Shown piece after piece: positions 24,694 through 38,046 of a stretch of DNA of 64,000 nt (positions within the stretch are counted from its first letter, which is position 1; each line of letters starts with the position of its first letter). Under the pieces are notes generated by a model. The model had not been told where the DNA came from, searched no databases, and was given only the letters and a program-made list of their open reading frames with translations. This DNA is from Blastomyces gilchristii SLH14081 (Eukaryota > Ascomycota > Eurotiomycetes > Onygenales > Ajellomycetaceae), in assembly GCF_000003855.2 (NCBI RefSeq), contig NW_003101681.1, positions 395,410 through 459,409 on the forward strand, given 5' to 3'. The position numbers and the translations under genes are program-made.

Positions 24694-25013
24694 TGTAAGA
24701 GGCCTACGCTGAATAGATTGATATACTATTTATAGATCTTATATAACAAAGTGAAAAATGTTAAAAAAGAAAAGAAAGAGAAAGTGTGAGAATCAGTGAT
24801 CAGAGTGAATATTTATACACATATGTGATAGTGTACACAGTAGAACTTCAGAGTGGAAGAATAGAGGTTTTTGTATGTGATGAAGCTTGAGAGTGAAAGA
24901 ATAGACATTCTGTAGATTTTCAGCTGAGAATCAGTGATCAAGAATCAAAGTGATAGAAATCTGTGAAGTGTAACAGAATAGTCTATATGATTGATCAGGC
25001 ACAGCTTGTCACA
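24694..25013 (-). repeat. A3 3' LTR
   Basis: 320 bp, TGTAAGAGG...CTTGTCACA, the same length as the A1 3' LTR and very similar, but more AT-rich internally. Confidence 0.92.
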
Positions 25014-26406
25014 TTAGTTCTTCCTCTCTTTCTTAATTATATGTAGCTCTCATCAGTCAAGGGCTGCAGTCTCAGATAATGCAGAACTCAGAGTTCAGGT
25101 CAGATAATTGTAGCTGACTCATTTCACAAGATATTATCAGCTGTGATTATAGAGTCTCTTATCACGAATATCTTCAATCTCTTATTCAAGTTTGTCATCT
25201 TCTTCTATGATCTCTGACAGCTGTCAGTTGAAAGTAAGTTGAGAAGGAAATAGATTGATGATGACACAGTAGAGCAAGCTTGTATAAAAGATATCATGAA
25301 TCTCTGATGATATGTTAAGATAATAGTTATAACTGTCTAGAACTTCTATCACTTTATACTTTGTATAATGATAATTCAGTGTGTGAGATGAGTATGTAGT
25401 TCAGATATTCTTAAGATTTAATTATATCAGATCTTCTATCTTATATTGCTTGATAAGATCTCAGTGAATATTAATTCAGTTCTCTTAATCTTGTTTAGTG
25501 CTTATTATAAAGACTTCTACTCAGTTACAGATATCTCAGAGCTTCATTACTTTGTTATCAGTGATCTCAATTAAACTGCAGAGATTCAGTGTGAACTGTG
25601 TAATCTCTAGAAGATTTAACACTTTCATGTGATAACTGTGTATAAGAAAGAACAGACTTACATCTGTTGAGACAGCATCTCAATCATTGATAGTAATATC
25701 TGTGTGTAGAAGAAGATCATATCAATCATCTTATAAGTAATTGCAGAACTTATGAAGATAATTCTTTACAGTCTGAATTGTTCATTCTGATGCATTATCA
25801 GTCTTAGAGTGATGAACAGTTGATAAACAGTATATAATCTTAAGAACTTGACAGATTCTTATTCAGAGAGTGCTTATGAATTGACAGCTCTGATCTGATA
25901 CTATAGATCTCAGCAATTCAAACATTTGATAGAACAGACTCTATAGAAAGGCTTCAGTAACTTGTTTAGTATTCATCTTATTACAAGATTTTAATATTAT
26001 ATCTTTACTCAATCAGTTCACAATGACCAGAATGTTTCTACAATTCTTACTCTCAGAGAGATCAATCATAAAGTTAATTATTACATCTTGTCAGATTCTA
26101 TCAGAGATATTGAGTGATTTCAGTAGATCTTTTCTATGATTCTTTCATGAAGTGATAGAGAAACAATGATTGCAGTTTCAGATAAAGTGTCTGATACTGT
26201 TTAATATCTCAGATCAGTAGAATTCTTGAGAGATTATTTAATACAGTTATTCATGACCTGAATAATCAGTTATGTATGAATCATGCATCTCTTGCATTAT
26301 CCAGGTGTGTAGAGATTTGAATTGAGAGACTCAATGTTATTCATGAAATTGTAGAGTATTATTACTATTGATTGAACATTCTGAGATGTCAGTCTTTATA
26401 TATAGT
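25014..26406 (-). pseudogene. A3 pol, 3' part: integrase and chromodomain
   Basis: Minus-strand continuation of A3 pol, collinear with A1 12345-14130 (without the SINE). The chromodomain lies at about 25050-25250 and integrase above it. It is interrupted at the ATAGT target (26402-26406) by element B, and pol resumes at 34207. Confidence 0.8.
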
Positions 26407-26940
26407 TATCACGCCCCCGGCCGCGCCAAGGCCCCGCTGCGGTTCCACACGGCCCATTGCTTCCATGCGGATGATTCTATTCTGTTTGAATCAGTTTTCA
26501 ATCACTCTATGACAATCATTCAGATATATCATAGGAAGATCTGATTGATGAATATGAGAACCCCGCTTCTATACAAGGTCAGCAGATTACTCTTTCTTGA
26601 TAGTGAGACGCTGCTGAGGTATCGCTCCGGCTATTCTCACTTATAGAATGAGAGAGGGGTATTCACTCATTATCTATATAGAATAGCTAGATGCTGACTT
26701 CTCATCAAAGAAGTCAGTGATTTGTTTTTCTTCTACTGAAATATATACAAGAGTTACTGTGTTTCTCATATAATCTTCTTAGTATGCTAAATATCATATC
26801 TGTGATATTTTTATAATAACTCTGTAGTCTATGAGCTTGCTATTCAAGCAAGATAGTCAAGCTCACTTATACAGCTTCTTAAATAACTACTTCTATATAA
26901 TGCTGCTGACTAGTCATCACTTCAGTTTCATTATATTATA
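26407..26940 (+). repeat. B 5' LTR
   Basis: 534 bp. The first 230 bp keep high GC and are little mutated; the remainder is AT-rich. The terminal TGT is TAT. Compared with the 3' LTR, differences are overwhelmingly C/T and G/A, with no indels in the aligned first 90 bases. Confidence 0.93.
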
Positions 26941-26997
26941 ATTTAAATTACTTCATCTGATTACAAGTTTGAATCAGTCAAGCTCTAACAGACTGAT

Positions 26998-29900
26998 ATG
27001 ATCTCATATATTCACACTGAAACTAATCTGATCTCATTCTCTGAGAGAAACTCTATATCATTCTCTAGAGTGTATACATCTCTATTCTGACAGAAATCTG
27101 AGATTTCTGAACCTGCTGTATATTTTGACATAAGCTCTTCAACTGCTCTATCACTGTCACAGCCTCTACACATCTACATCTATTATGAAGATAGAGAGAT
27201 TAAGATCAGAGATTCTCTGAGATATAAGAAAAATATATTATCTGAATTTCACAGCTTTATCTGTACTCTTGAATGAAAATTCTGCCTTAATCTGAGTCAG
27301 TATAATACTTATAAGATATAAGTAATATACACTGTTAATCTCCTTGAAGACATCTCTGCAATTACTTGAATTATTAAGAAGAGAGAGCTTGAGTGTACTG
27401 ATACTGCAATGACTTGAGAAGAATTCAAGAACTTTCTACTGAATCAAATTAAAGAGTACTGTAACTGCAGCTTCATAGCAGTACAGTGATTTAACTCATT
27501 ATATTAATAAAATGATGAGAATTCTTTCAATTTCAATGTAAGATTTGAAGAATATTGAGAGAAATTAGCTAATGATTTGAATTAATTAAAGACACAGCTT
27601 TATCTTATGAAGCTGACTCATAAGATACAGATAATGATATCACAGTATCAGAGTTTATTAATTAATTACACTGAGCTTGTCAATCTAGCTTTCTGAATCT
27701 ATTTAAATAATTAATTCTTTAAGAAAAAGATTAATAAAATCTCTTCTAAGTAATTAATGACAGAATCTAAACAGTGCTGTGATGACTTCAGTGTAGAGAA
27801 AGTAAAGAAGAATTTCAAGTATTCTGATTCTTCACTCACTGTGAAGAAATATTAAAAAAGATTTAACAAAGATCTCTATTTTAACTGTGAAGCTGGTGAT
27901 TACTATATCAGTGATTGCAAGAAGCTGAAGAAGAGAAGAAACTGAGAAGATATCTTCTTAAAGTTGACTTCTCTTCTGACAAATGTATTCATGAAAGATA
28001 AAGAAGAGAAAGAAATGAAGAATTGATAATTCTTATATCTCTGAGTTTATATTACAATCACAATGCATACTCTGAATAAGAAGATACTAGTGAGATATCT
28101 ACTTAACTTCAGAGTAGATATTAACTTTATATTCTATTTCTTTTCTTTGATGAAGAATTGAAAGAAGATAGATCTGTCACACTATGTAAAATTTACTGAT
28201 GAAATAAAATATCACTATTTTAATATAATTCAAGTGAAGTGTGTGATCACAGACTCAGAAGAAATCTTCAAGAAAAGTAGTCTGCTTCTTCACACAGTTA
28301 ATATCATAGATGGAGATATCATTCTAGATCTTTCATAATTGAGAGAAAACAATTCTCTCATTGACTGAGTCACTCAGATGTGACAGTACTGTCTTATTAA
28401 TGAAGAGACAGTGATAGAGAAATCTGAAGAGTTTCATTGAAAGAATCTTGAGAAAAAAATAAAGTTAATATACTGTGTAGCAGATGACTAAGACTTGAGA
28501 ATAGATGAAAAAGCTATTATTCTCACTGCAAGATTAGCAGCAGTATCTGTCATTGAAGATGAACATATATAACATCTTCTTACAGATTATAAGAATGTCT
28601 TTTTGAAAAGAGAAGTAGTAAAGTTTCCTGATATCAAGATACAATATAAGATTTATCTTGAAGACAGTGCAATGATACTGTACAGATCTCTTTATAACTT
28701 ATCTATAAAGAAATTGAATGTTTTGTGCAAATATCTTGAAGAAGTACAATCAAAGAACTGAATATACTTATCAAAGAGTTCAGCAGAGAAATCTATACTC
28801 TTTATACTCAAGAAAGACAGTAGACTATGTCTATGTGTAGACTACAGAGATCTCAATAAAATAATAGTTAAGAATTGCTATTTATTACTGTTAATTGATG
28901 AGATAATCAATTGATTATCTGAAGTAAAGATGTTCACAAAGATTAATATACAGAATGTCTATTATAGAATCAGAGTTAATAAAGACAACATTTAAAAAAC
29001 TGCTTTTTATATCAAGTACAGTAATTTTAAATATCTTGTTTTATCTTTTAATCTTTATAACACTTCAGTCATCTTTCAGACCTATATAAATGAGATACTG
29101 TGAGACCTTGTCAATATCTTCTACATAGTATATCTGAATGACATTCTAATCTTCTTAAAAACAGAGAAAGAACATGATATTCATGTTTGAGAAGTGTTAA
29201 GTCACTTGAGACAGTATTAACTCTATACAAACACTGAAAAATGCTTGTTCTACATGCAGAAGATTGATTTCTTAGATTATATTATTGAGATGAACAGCAT
29301 TTCAATGAATAGAAGCTGAGTCTTCATCATTGAGAACTGGCTAGTGCTGCAGACATACTGTGAGATGCAGATGTTTCTAGAATTTATAAATTTCTACAGA
29401 TAATTCATTTATACATATTCACAGATTACTTTCTCTCTATAGATCTATTAAAGAAAAGTGTGAAAGACAGAAAAATAGAACTGTTTATTCTCACTCAAGA
29501 TACTGCACAGATGTTTGTAGAATTGAAATAAGCTTTTACAGATATCACAATACTGAATCACTTTAATTCTGACTTACTCAGTCAGTGTGAGACTGATGCA
29601 TCTGAGAATGAAGTCTGTGAAATCTTTTCACAGTTAACACTGAAGATCTTTCAATGTTAAAAGAATCAGAGAATAATTATCTATGAGAATATAGATAATG
29701 AAATGTCTGTGAGAGAAGACTTTTTCACAGAGTTTATAAGATACTGTAAATAAAGATCAGTGATCTTCTTCTTCAAGAAGTTATTACTTATATAGAGAAG
29801 ATATAATACTCATAATTAGAAGATATTAGTAATTATTGAATTCTTTAAGATCTGATGACATTATCTTCAGAATAGTAAGTACTCAGTGCAAGTTCTCACT

Positions 29901-31900
29901 GATTATATAAATCTATATTACTTCTTGACAATAAAGAGCTTAACAGAACATCAAGTCAGATGAGTAGAGCTGCTTTTAAAGTATGATTTCTATATCTGAT
30001 ATTATTCAGATTGACTTAACTCTGCTAACACACTGTCTAGACAGTCTGATTATAATATTATTGATATGAAGAAGAATTCTACAAAAGAACCTCTGTCATC
30101 ACTATAGAAGAAGCTGGCTGCAGAGAATTGAGATTCTCTGAAGCTTGAGAATGATGCTGATAAGACAGCTGTGCAACTTAGTATAGAAGATGAAAGAAAA
30201 CTCAGATCTCTGCAGAGAACTGACACTGAAGATTATAAGCTTCTTGTATCATATCTTACAATCATTGAATTGATAAAGAATGAAACAGTCTACAATCTTT
30301 CAATCTGACTACTTTTAGAATTTATTAATAAGTTATAGAAGAAGAATGTCTCTACTGTAGCTTGAATTCAGAAGTTGAAGAAGAAAGAATCTGATTTAAA
30401 CTTGAAAGAGACAGGCTCTGAGTGAGATAATGCTGCTAAGAAATCAAGTCACTGATAACTAGAAGAATGTGAACTTCTACTACTAAATAATTCAGTCTTT
30501 GTTTCTTATAGCAGAGTGATGTGTCAGAAGTTATTGAGAATTCATTATAATAATTCTCATATGAGATACTTCAGATTAGAGAGGACTGAGAAGCTTCTAC
30601 AATGTAAATACATTTGAGACAAGCTTCAGACAGATGTCAAAGAGTATATTAAAACTTATAATATCTATTAAAGAATAAAGATTCTGCAGTATAAGTAATA
30701 CAGTGAGTTAGTATCACTGCTCTTTCAAAGAGTCTATGACAGAATCTATCAATAAATTTCATAGTTAATCTGCTGAAGTTGATAAGAGTCAAACAATATG
30801 ACTCAATTTTAATTATTATTAACTGTTTCACAAAGATAATCAAATATATCTCTATTTATAAAAAGATTAAAGCCTCTGAATTGACTGATCTATTTTTAGA
30901 TATCATTATTTGTGATCACAGTACTCTGAAATTATTAATAATAGATCAAGAATTTCTCTTCATCAGTAAATACTGATCAGCTTTTTACTATTATCTTATA
31001 ATAAGATGTCTTCTCAGTACTGCATTTCATCTGCAGACAGATAGTCAGACTGAATATCAGAATCAGACACTAGAATAGCATCTTCAAGTATTCTGTTCAT
31101 ATTATCAGAATAATTGACTCAAATATCTTCTAATTACTGAATTTATATATAATAATATAAAGAATGTAATCTTAAAGATATCTTCTTTCTATACTTATTA
31201 TAAATATAATTCTTTATTACTCAGTGACATTGTGAACAACATTTTAAAGAAAGAGATAGACAGTCAGAATATTAAATAGATACAGAGAACAGAGTACTTC
31301 TCAGTATCAGAAGTAAAAGTGAGATTGAAACTTTTAAATAAAATTCATAAGAAGATAGTAAGAAGTATTCACTGTACTCAGAAGCAGTAGATAAAATACT
31401 ATAATTGAAAACATCTTTCAATGAAGTTCTTAATAGAGGATCAAGTACTACTTTTAGTAAAGAATATCAAGATAATAAAATTATATATGAAGCTCAGTGA
31501 GTGATGACTAGAATCTTTCTCAGTAATAAGAGTGATGAGTAAACAGATATATGAGTTAAAATTACTCACAGAATTGAAATTAATTCATTCTATTTTTCAC
31601 ATTTTCTATTTAAAGCTCTATAAGCAATATCTCAGAGTGAAGTCATCTCAGCTAAATAATATTAAGATTGAGAGTGATACTGAATATCTTATGAAGAAAA
31701 TATTGAATAAGTAAATATATTATAGTAAGCTTCAATATCTTATTAAATAAAAAGATTATTTACTATCAGAGAATTCATGAGAACTGCTTAAGCATTTGAA
31801 AAATGCTGAGAAAGAGATTACAAGCTATAAGATAACTAGTAGAGACTGTCTTATTACATATCAGAGATATTGAGTAAGAAATACTACTTAAGACTTCTCA
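26998..31900 (+). pseudogene. B gag-pol remnant: Gag, RT, RNase H, integrase, chromodomain
   Basis: Probable start ATG 26998. One frame runs from there through Gag, a zinc knuckle at 27877-27918 (YFNCEAGDYYISDC; first Cys and His both now Tyr), RT (LCVDYRDLNK at about 28830-28860) and the catalytic box YLND at 29131-29142 (canonical YLDD). A frame change occurs near 29430, so RNase H and integrase are read in another frame. Integrase: its zinc-site Cys pair is now Tyr (near 30655), an open core piece 30779-30976 contains an Asp in LIIDQEF (30943-30945), and the QTEYQNQ box near 31040-31060 keeps its Glu. After the open piece 31532-31714 (KLIHSIFHIFYLKLY) a chromodomain (about 31690-31850, LQYLIK, KDYLLSEN) closes pol. 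Confidence 0.87.
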
Positions 31901-33652
31901 TTTTTTCTTAAAGAGTTTTTTTTAGAGATAATCTTATAATGATAAGTCAATATCTTGTGAGCTCTGTAGCACTCTTTTTCTATTTTCTCTTAAAGAGTTT
32001 TTTAGAAGTTTAATAAGACTATATAAGTGTAAAATTTCTCAAGTAGTTAATAAGAAAAGAAAGAGATATTTGAAATTAATAAAAAAGATTAATATTATTA
32101 ATTCACAGACTGCTGCTATTCTAATAAGACTACAGCTCACTGAAAAAGTAAAAAGAGAGATCAGAGTCTACTCATTAATAATCACATTCTTATCAAACTC
32201 ATTCTTCACTGTTGAAGTCTCTGACACTGATATCTTTATCTGCTGAGAAGTTAGCACTGCAGCACTGCAGAAGAGTATAAGAAATATATAAAATATTAAC
32301 TTATCAACTTACAAAGTATCTCAGTTATCTGCTTCAATTGAAGTGAGATTCTCTTCAATCAGTAATTGATCTCTGTGATGCTTTTAACAGCAGTATTAGC
32401 TGATTTCTTCTTAAGATCAGTCATTCTGAGATGTTTTTTTATCTTGAAGATTCATACTTTCATCATCTTTTACAGATAAATAAGAAGAATCTTCTCAGTC
32501 TTAATAGAATCTGTCAATATTTAAAGCTCTGAGACTCTCACTCTGTACTACTTAAGCATCTGAGCTTCTTGTCAGAGTTAATATAACATCTTCTTGTAGA
32601 GTAGATAATACTTATAGAGAGACAGAGATTGTTGTTACAGATGTAACAGAAATAATGAGAGTGAGAGAAGAGATAGATGTATAAAATTCTTCTCTTCTTC
32701 AGCTGCTTAGCATAGTGCAGATAAGTAATGATACTGATCAGAGACTGTACTGAAGCCTTCTTACAGAGAGAAGACAAAGAAACTGTGAGACTCTGCAGAC
32801 TCAACTCAGCAGTATTCTGAGCAGGGCTCAGATATGCTGTGAGAGAGAAACTACAGATTGAGCTTCTCAGAGTCACTGTCTCTGAAATCAAGCTCTCTCT
32901 GAGTTTCTCTCTGAATGATCACATGAGATTGTACACTACTGTGTTAGCTGAGGAAGGGGGCAGTGTTGCAATAGCGGTGAGAGAGGCAGAGAAAGGATCA
33001 GACACAGATGAACTGACTGACAGAAGAGATAACACCTCACTGCAAGATACAGTGACTATTACCATGACTGCAAGAAAAGCAGAAGAAGATGTGACAATGA
33101 AAGTGATACTCTTATGACTTATTGATACTGCTGTCTTCACCTTCAATCTGACTTTCTTGACAGTTATGAAGGCTGCAGCTGTATCATGAAGATGTTTGTT
33201 ATTCACTAGAAAATGTCAGAATAAGTCTCTTATTATCTCTTAAGAACAATACTCTCATGCACTCACTATTACAGATAAGAGAAGAGAAGAGAAAAATGTT
33301 TTATAAAAAGAGAAAATCTTTTTAAAAAATCCTGTTACTACTGTTAGCTTTATCTCTAAAACACATTACTTTTGCAGAGAATTTCATATATAGAATGAAA
33401 TATAATAAGAGATCTGTAAGTCACTTATTAACTATATTTTTCACATTTCAAATTGATATATAAGAAACTCACTTATTATATATTTAATTTGAATAAAGAT
33501 GAAAAAAGAAAGATCTACACAGTCAGTAGAAAAACTCATCTATTTCTTTATATTATACACAGTATATACACTATTAATCAGTTGATAACTATTGCTATAT
33601 AACAAAGATAGTTCTCAATTCAGTAATCTTAAGAGTATTAGAACTATGCTCT
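31901..33652 (+). other. B 3' region with antisense open frames
   Basis: About 1.7 kb between the chromodomain and the 3' LTR, long for a Gypsy 3' UTR. The plus strand shows no retroviral domain. The minus strand has two adjacent open frames (33206-32919, 95 codons, Ser-rich; 32891-32538, 117 codons, containing CYICNNNLC). A short GC-richer patch lies at 32940-33010. I cannot tell a decayed antisense gene from chance. Confidence 0.4.
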
Positions 33653-33667
33653 TAAAGAGAAGAGTAT
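33653..33667 (+). other. B polypurine tract
   Basis: AAAGAGAAGAGTATT directly precedes the 3' LTR. Confidence 0.6.
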
Positions 33668-34201
33668 TGTCATACTCTCAGCCATGTCAAGACTCTGCTG
33701 TGATTTTACACAGCTCATTGCTTTTATACAGATAATTTTATCTTATTCAAACTAGTTTTCAATCACTCTATAACAATTATTCAGATATATCATAGAAAGA
33801 TTAAATTGATAAATATAAGAATCTCACTTCTATATAAGATCAGCAGATTACTCTTTCTTAATAGTGAGATACTGCTGAGATATCACTTTAGCTATTCTCA
33901 CTTATAGAATGAGAGAGAGATATTCACTCATTGTCTATATAGAATAGCTAGATACTGGCTTTCTATCAAAGAAGTCAGTAATTTGTTTTTCTTCTACTGA
34001 AATATATATGAGAGTTACTGCATTTCTTATACAATCTTCTTAGTATGCTAAGTATCATATCTGTGATATTCTTGCAATAACTCTGTAGTCTATGAGCTTG
34101 CTATTCAAGCAAGATAGTCAAGCTCACTTATACAGCTTCTTAAACAACTATCTCTATATAATGCTGCTGACTAGTCACTGCTTCAGTTCTGTCATGTTAC
34201 A
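33668..34201 (+). repeat. B 3' LTR
   Basis: 534 bp, TGTCATACTC...CATGTTACA, the same length as the 5' LTR. Its first 230 bp are strongly transition-mutated relative to the GC-rich 5' copy. Confidence 0.93.
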
Positions 34202-34206
34202 ATAGT

Positions 34207-37200
34207 TCTGAAGAAAATTGAGATACTTCTTGTTATACTGCTTCAGTGAGAATCTGAAGAAGTTCATCAGCTCAGGCTGTTATGTATCACAGTTCATTCA
34301 GTATAAGAGAAGTTGAGATATTAATATCAGTGTCAGTGACAGTTCAGAGAGAGAGTGTTCTAATCAGAGAAGTATGTATAATGTCATGAGTTGTTTCATC
34401 TTGATTAACTAATATCTTCAGATCTAAGAGTTAGTATTTCTGGTTCATTCAATGAGTGTCTGTTATATTGAATATCATATCTTACTCTTATTATGAGAGA
34501 GTATCTGTCATTGACTTCTGACTGCTGAGGTGATAGTGTATAGTGAAATAAAAATGACTTAATAGCTTGAATTATCACATCTGATGTTCAGTAAGCTTGT
34601 AGATGATTGTGAAATGCTTCAGATTCTTATAATCTGTGATTATCTCAAATTTGAAGATACTTCAGAGTTCAGAGTCTCATTCTTCTAGACAGTGTATAAT
34701 TGTGAGAAGTTTCTTGTTATAGATCTTGTAATTGCATTCAGTGAGACTCAGCTTCTTAGATATGAAGATGTATAATTGTAAGACATCTTTATCATCATAT
34801 TATAATATAGCTTCTTCTGTGATATAGTCAGAGAAATCAGCTTTAACAACTGTCTTATGATCAGAATTGAATATTATTAGCAGAGAGATATTAATGAATA
34901 TCTTCTTCATCTGTATGAATGTGACTTCAGTGTCTGCTGATCACTGAAATACTGAATCCTTCTTAATAAGTTCTGTGAGTAATCTCATGATATCTTAGAA
35001 GTTTTGTATAAATCACTGATAGAAGTTAGTAAATCTGATGAAGCTTTGTACATCTTTCACAGTATATGAAGCTTTTCACTTGAGAATAGTGAAGAGTGTC
35101 TCAGAATTCATTCAACTTCTCTTGTCAGCTTCTATAATAAAACTTAGATATTTTATACTCTTGATTTTGAAATTATACTTATTAATATCTATCAGTAGTT
35201 CTATCTCTTGTAATTATTATAATACTCTCTGCACATGTTCTTGATATTCTTTTCTGAATTCATCAGTGAAGATGAGAATGTTATCTAGATATACAGATAC
35301 AAACTTATTAAGAAAATCTCAGAGTACTTAGTTAATATACTTCTGAAATGTACTGAGAGCATTAGTCAGTTCAAAGAGTGTGACTATTCATTCAAAGAGA
35401 TCATAATGTGTTTGAAATACTGCAAGTTATTTATCTTCTTCAGTGATATGAATTTTATGAAATGCAGTGATGATATCTAACTTTATAAAGCATCAGACTT
35501 ATCTAATATATGCTAGAGTTTCATTGATAAGAGATAAGAAATAATGATCTTTCTTTATCAATCTGTTCAGATCTTGATAGTTTATACAGAATCAGAGTTC
35601 TTTATCTGATTTCTTTACAAAGAGAATAGAAGCTGCAGTGAAAGAGTTACTAATATATATGAATTTCTTATTTAACAGATCATTGAGTGTCTTCTGAAGA
35701 AGAAGAAGTTCATCTTGAGACATATTATAAAGAAGGTCTCATGATAACTCAGAGTTCTTATCATTCTTCTTTTCTAACTTGATACTGTGATTCACTTCTG
35801 AGTCTTGTAAAGTGAGTATATTTATAATATTATCTTATTGAAAGACATCTAGATATTCATGATATTATTAAGAGAGTTTTGTGTGAGAATCTGTTATTGT
35901 AGTATGAGATAACTTCTCTAGAGTCTTCTTAATATTAGCCAGACTAATGAAATAGATTGATACATGATTCTGCTGTTAATGACTTTATCAGTGATCTTGC
36001 TGATGACTTCTTTTTCAGAGCATTTCATAAGTGTTGACAGAGATCTATGTAAGGTTCATAGTCTTATGAATATTATCTTCATGAATTCTATCATTGTTAG
36101 AGAATATTAAACTTCTATTTTAAGCATTTAACAAGATGCTCTGTTCAGATAGTCAGGCAAGTTCTAGTATAAGATTATAGTCAAGATTATTAACTTTATA
36201 TACATAGACATCTTTATGTTGATAGTCTCTGACATCTATGTTTAGTTTCATTATGTAATAAGTGTGAATGTCTTTTGAATCATTAAATCCTGCAAGAAGT
36301 CAGAGTTTTAATAAGAAGATATGCTGAAGATTATAACATCTTACAACTGAAGATTTAATCATTGTATAATAACATAGATCACTGTCTATCATGACTTTCA
36401 TATTATACATGTTATTGACTACAGTAGATACAAGAATCACATTCATTGTCATTTTCTCTTCAAATTGTTGTTATCTGACCTCTTCAAGCTTCTGTTTGTG
36501 AATTTGAACAGAAGCTAATCTTTTCTCTGTTTCATTGAGACATCTTTATAGTTGTCTTCTGAATCTTTCTTCAATGCAATGTGATTGATGCAGACAGGCA
36601 TTGATCTGTTCTTTGAATGAGAAGATACTGATCTTTCTCTTGAGTGAGGAGATACATAGGCTGATTGACAGTTGAAAGTGATGTGTTCTGATCAGTTACA
36701 ATTAATGCACATCTCTTGTTAATATCAGTCAGTGACTTCTTCAGAAGTGATCCCAGAACCTCAGAAGCCTGTTTGAACAGCAGAGACTCTTACTTGTGTG
36801 TAGATATTTAAGTCTATCTAATTCATAACATCTGCATCATTGTTGTCATTTCTCAGCACAGATGTATGAGTGACTGAGTTATTTCTCAGTGCAGGTGTAT
36901 AAGTGTAATGTCTTCTATCACTGTTCTGTATATCGTGAGCTTGATAAGATGATCATTCAATGTCTGAAGTTGTATGCAGAAACCTTCATAAGTCTGATCT
37001 TTGTCTACATTTATAAGAGTCTGTAAGAGTTTGAAAGTTAATGTCTTCTTGAGTATACTAATCTTCATTTAATTCTCTCAAGATTAATCACCTGCTTCTA
37101 GAATCTTGATGTTGAAGTCAGAGATGAATGTTATGAGAGAAGTGTTTCTCTGTCAGATACTCTGTAATCAATCTAATACTTTCTGTTACATAGCAGTATC

Positions 37201-37646
37201 TTGAAACAGGATATCAAGATATTTAATTATATTATCAGGTGTTTACAACACTGATTCACATGCTTTTATTCATGAATGAAACTTTTATTTCATGTCATTC
37301 TTCAATTGTTCATTAATATATCAATCTTGATTGATTAGTAAACTGATGACATCTTCATCTACACTCAGGTTCATGCGCATTTTCATTCTTCATGATGAGT
37401 AGAGAGTGAGATCAGAAGTATTGAAATATGTGAGAGTATCTAAGCATTCTTTCAGCACTTTTATATTTGATTCTGTAAGTGTTGAAATTGCATGAGTTTC
37501 TTATTAAGTTAATTATTAAATTTTCTTATATTAAAGTTGTTGAGTTACATACACATCAGCTATCTGTTGCTGTTGTAATTTTAACATTGCTCAGAGTCAC
37601 TGTGATATTGCATCTATGCTCATATTCAAGAGTTCTCTCATATTAT
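34207..37646 (-). pseudogene. A3 pol and gag, middle part
   Basis: Continuation of A3 on the minus strand: remaining integrase and RNase H (34207-35020), RT with YLDN at 35280-35291 (canonical YLDD), protease (about 36400), the knuckle region (about 36690) and Gag (about 36780-37646, including 60 open codons at 36886-37068). It is collinear with A1 14130-17047 and A4 47090-50000, which lack the insertions. Confidence 0.83.
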
Positions 37647-37661
37647 TGTTAGACTTAATTA

Positions 37662-38046
37662 TTATTATTATTATTCTTCAATTATAGATGTATGCAGTCA
37701 GAGACTATGACATCTACCTGAGAACTTTAGTTCTCAGGGTTTTTTCTATGTCTGTAAAGTTAACTATTATACATTCATCAATTTCAGATATGCAAAATCA
37801 GAAATTTCCAGCCCAGAATACAAAAACTGTTTACAAATTACAGTGTTTTAACATCTTTTGATACTTTGAAACCATTTGACAATATCATGACAAAAGAAAA
37901 GAGAAAAAGAACACAGTCTCAAAGATAGACACATTAAACAGATAGATAGAAAGAAATTGAAAGAAAAAGATAAAGAAAAAGATAAAGTAAAGAGAGACTA
38001 TAACAAAACAAATTATTAAAAGAGAGTGTATAGCTGTTTTAACAGA
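37662..38046 (-). repeat. LINE 3' UTR and (AAT)n tail of chimera 2
   Basis: Inverted copy of the UTR seen at 1686-2063. The tail is the ATT run at about 37662-37676 on the plus strand. Confidence 0.88.

Larger units (their letters stand above)
26407..34201 (+). mobile_element. Gypsy chromovirus B, complete copy
   Basis: A plus-strand LTR element with duplication ATAGT (26402-26406 and 34202-34206) and LTRs of 534 bp each. The internal region has a single-frame gag-pol, a chromodomain and an unusually long 3' region (about 31850-33650). It is distinct from families A, C and D. Confidence 0.95.

Noticed and set aside
32839..33117. 92-codon plus-strand open frame as a host gene
   Set aside because: It overlaps the antisense frames in the 3' region of element B, has no recognised domain and lies within the LTR-bounded element.
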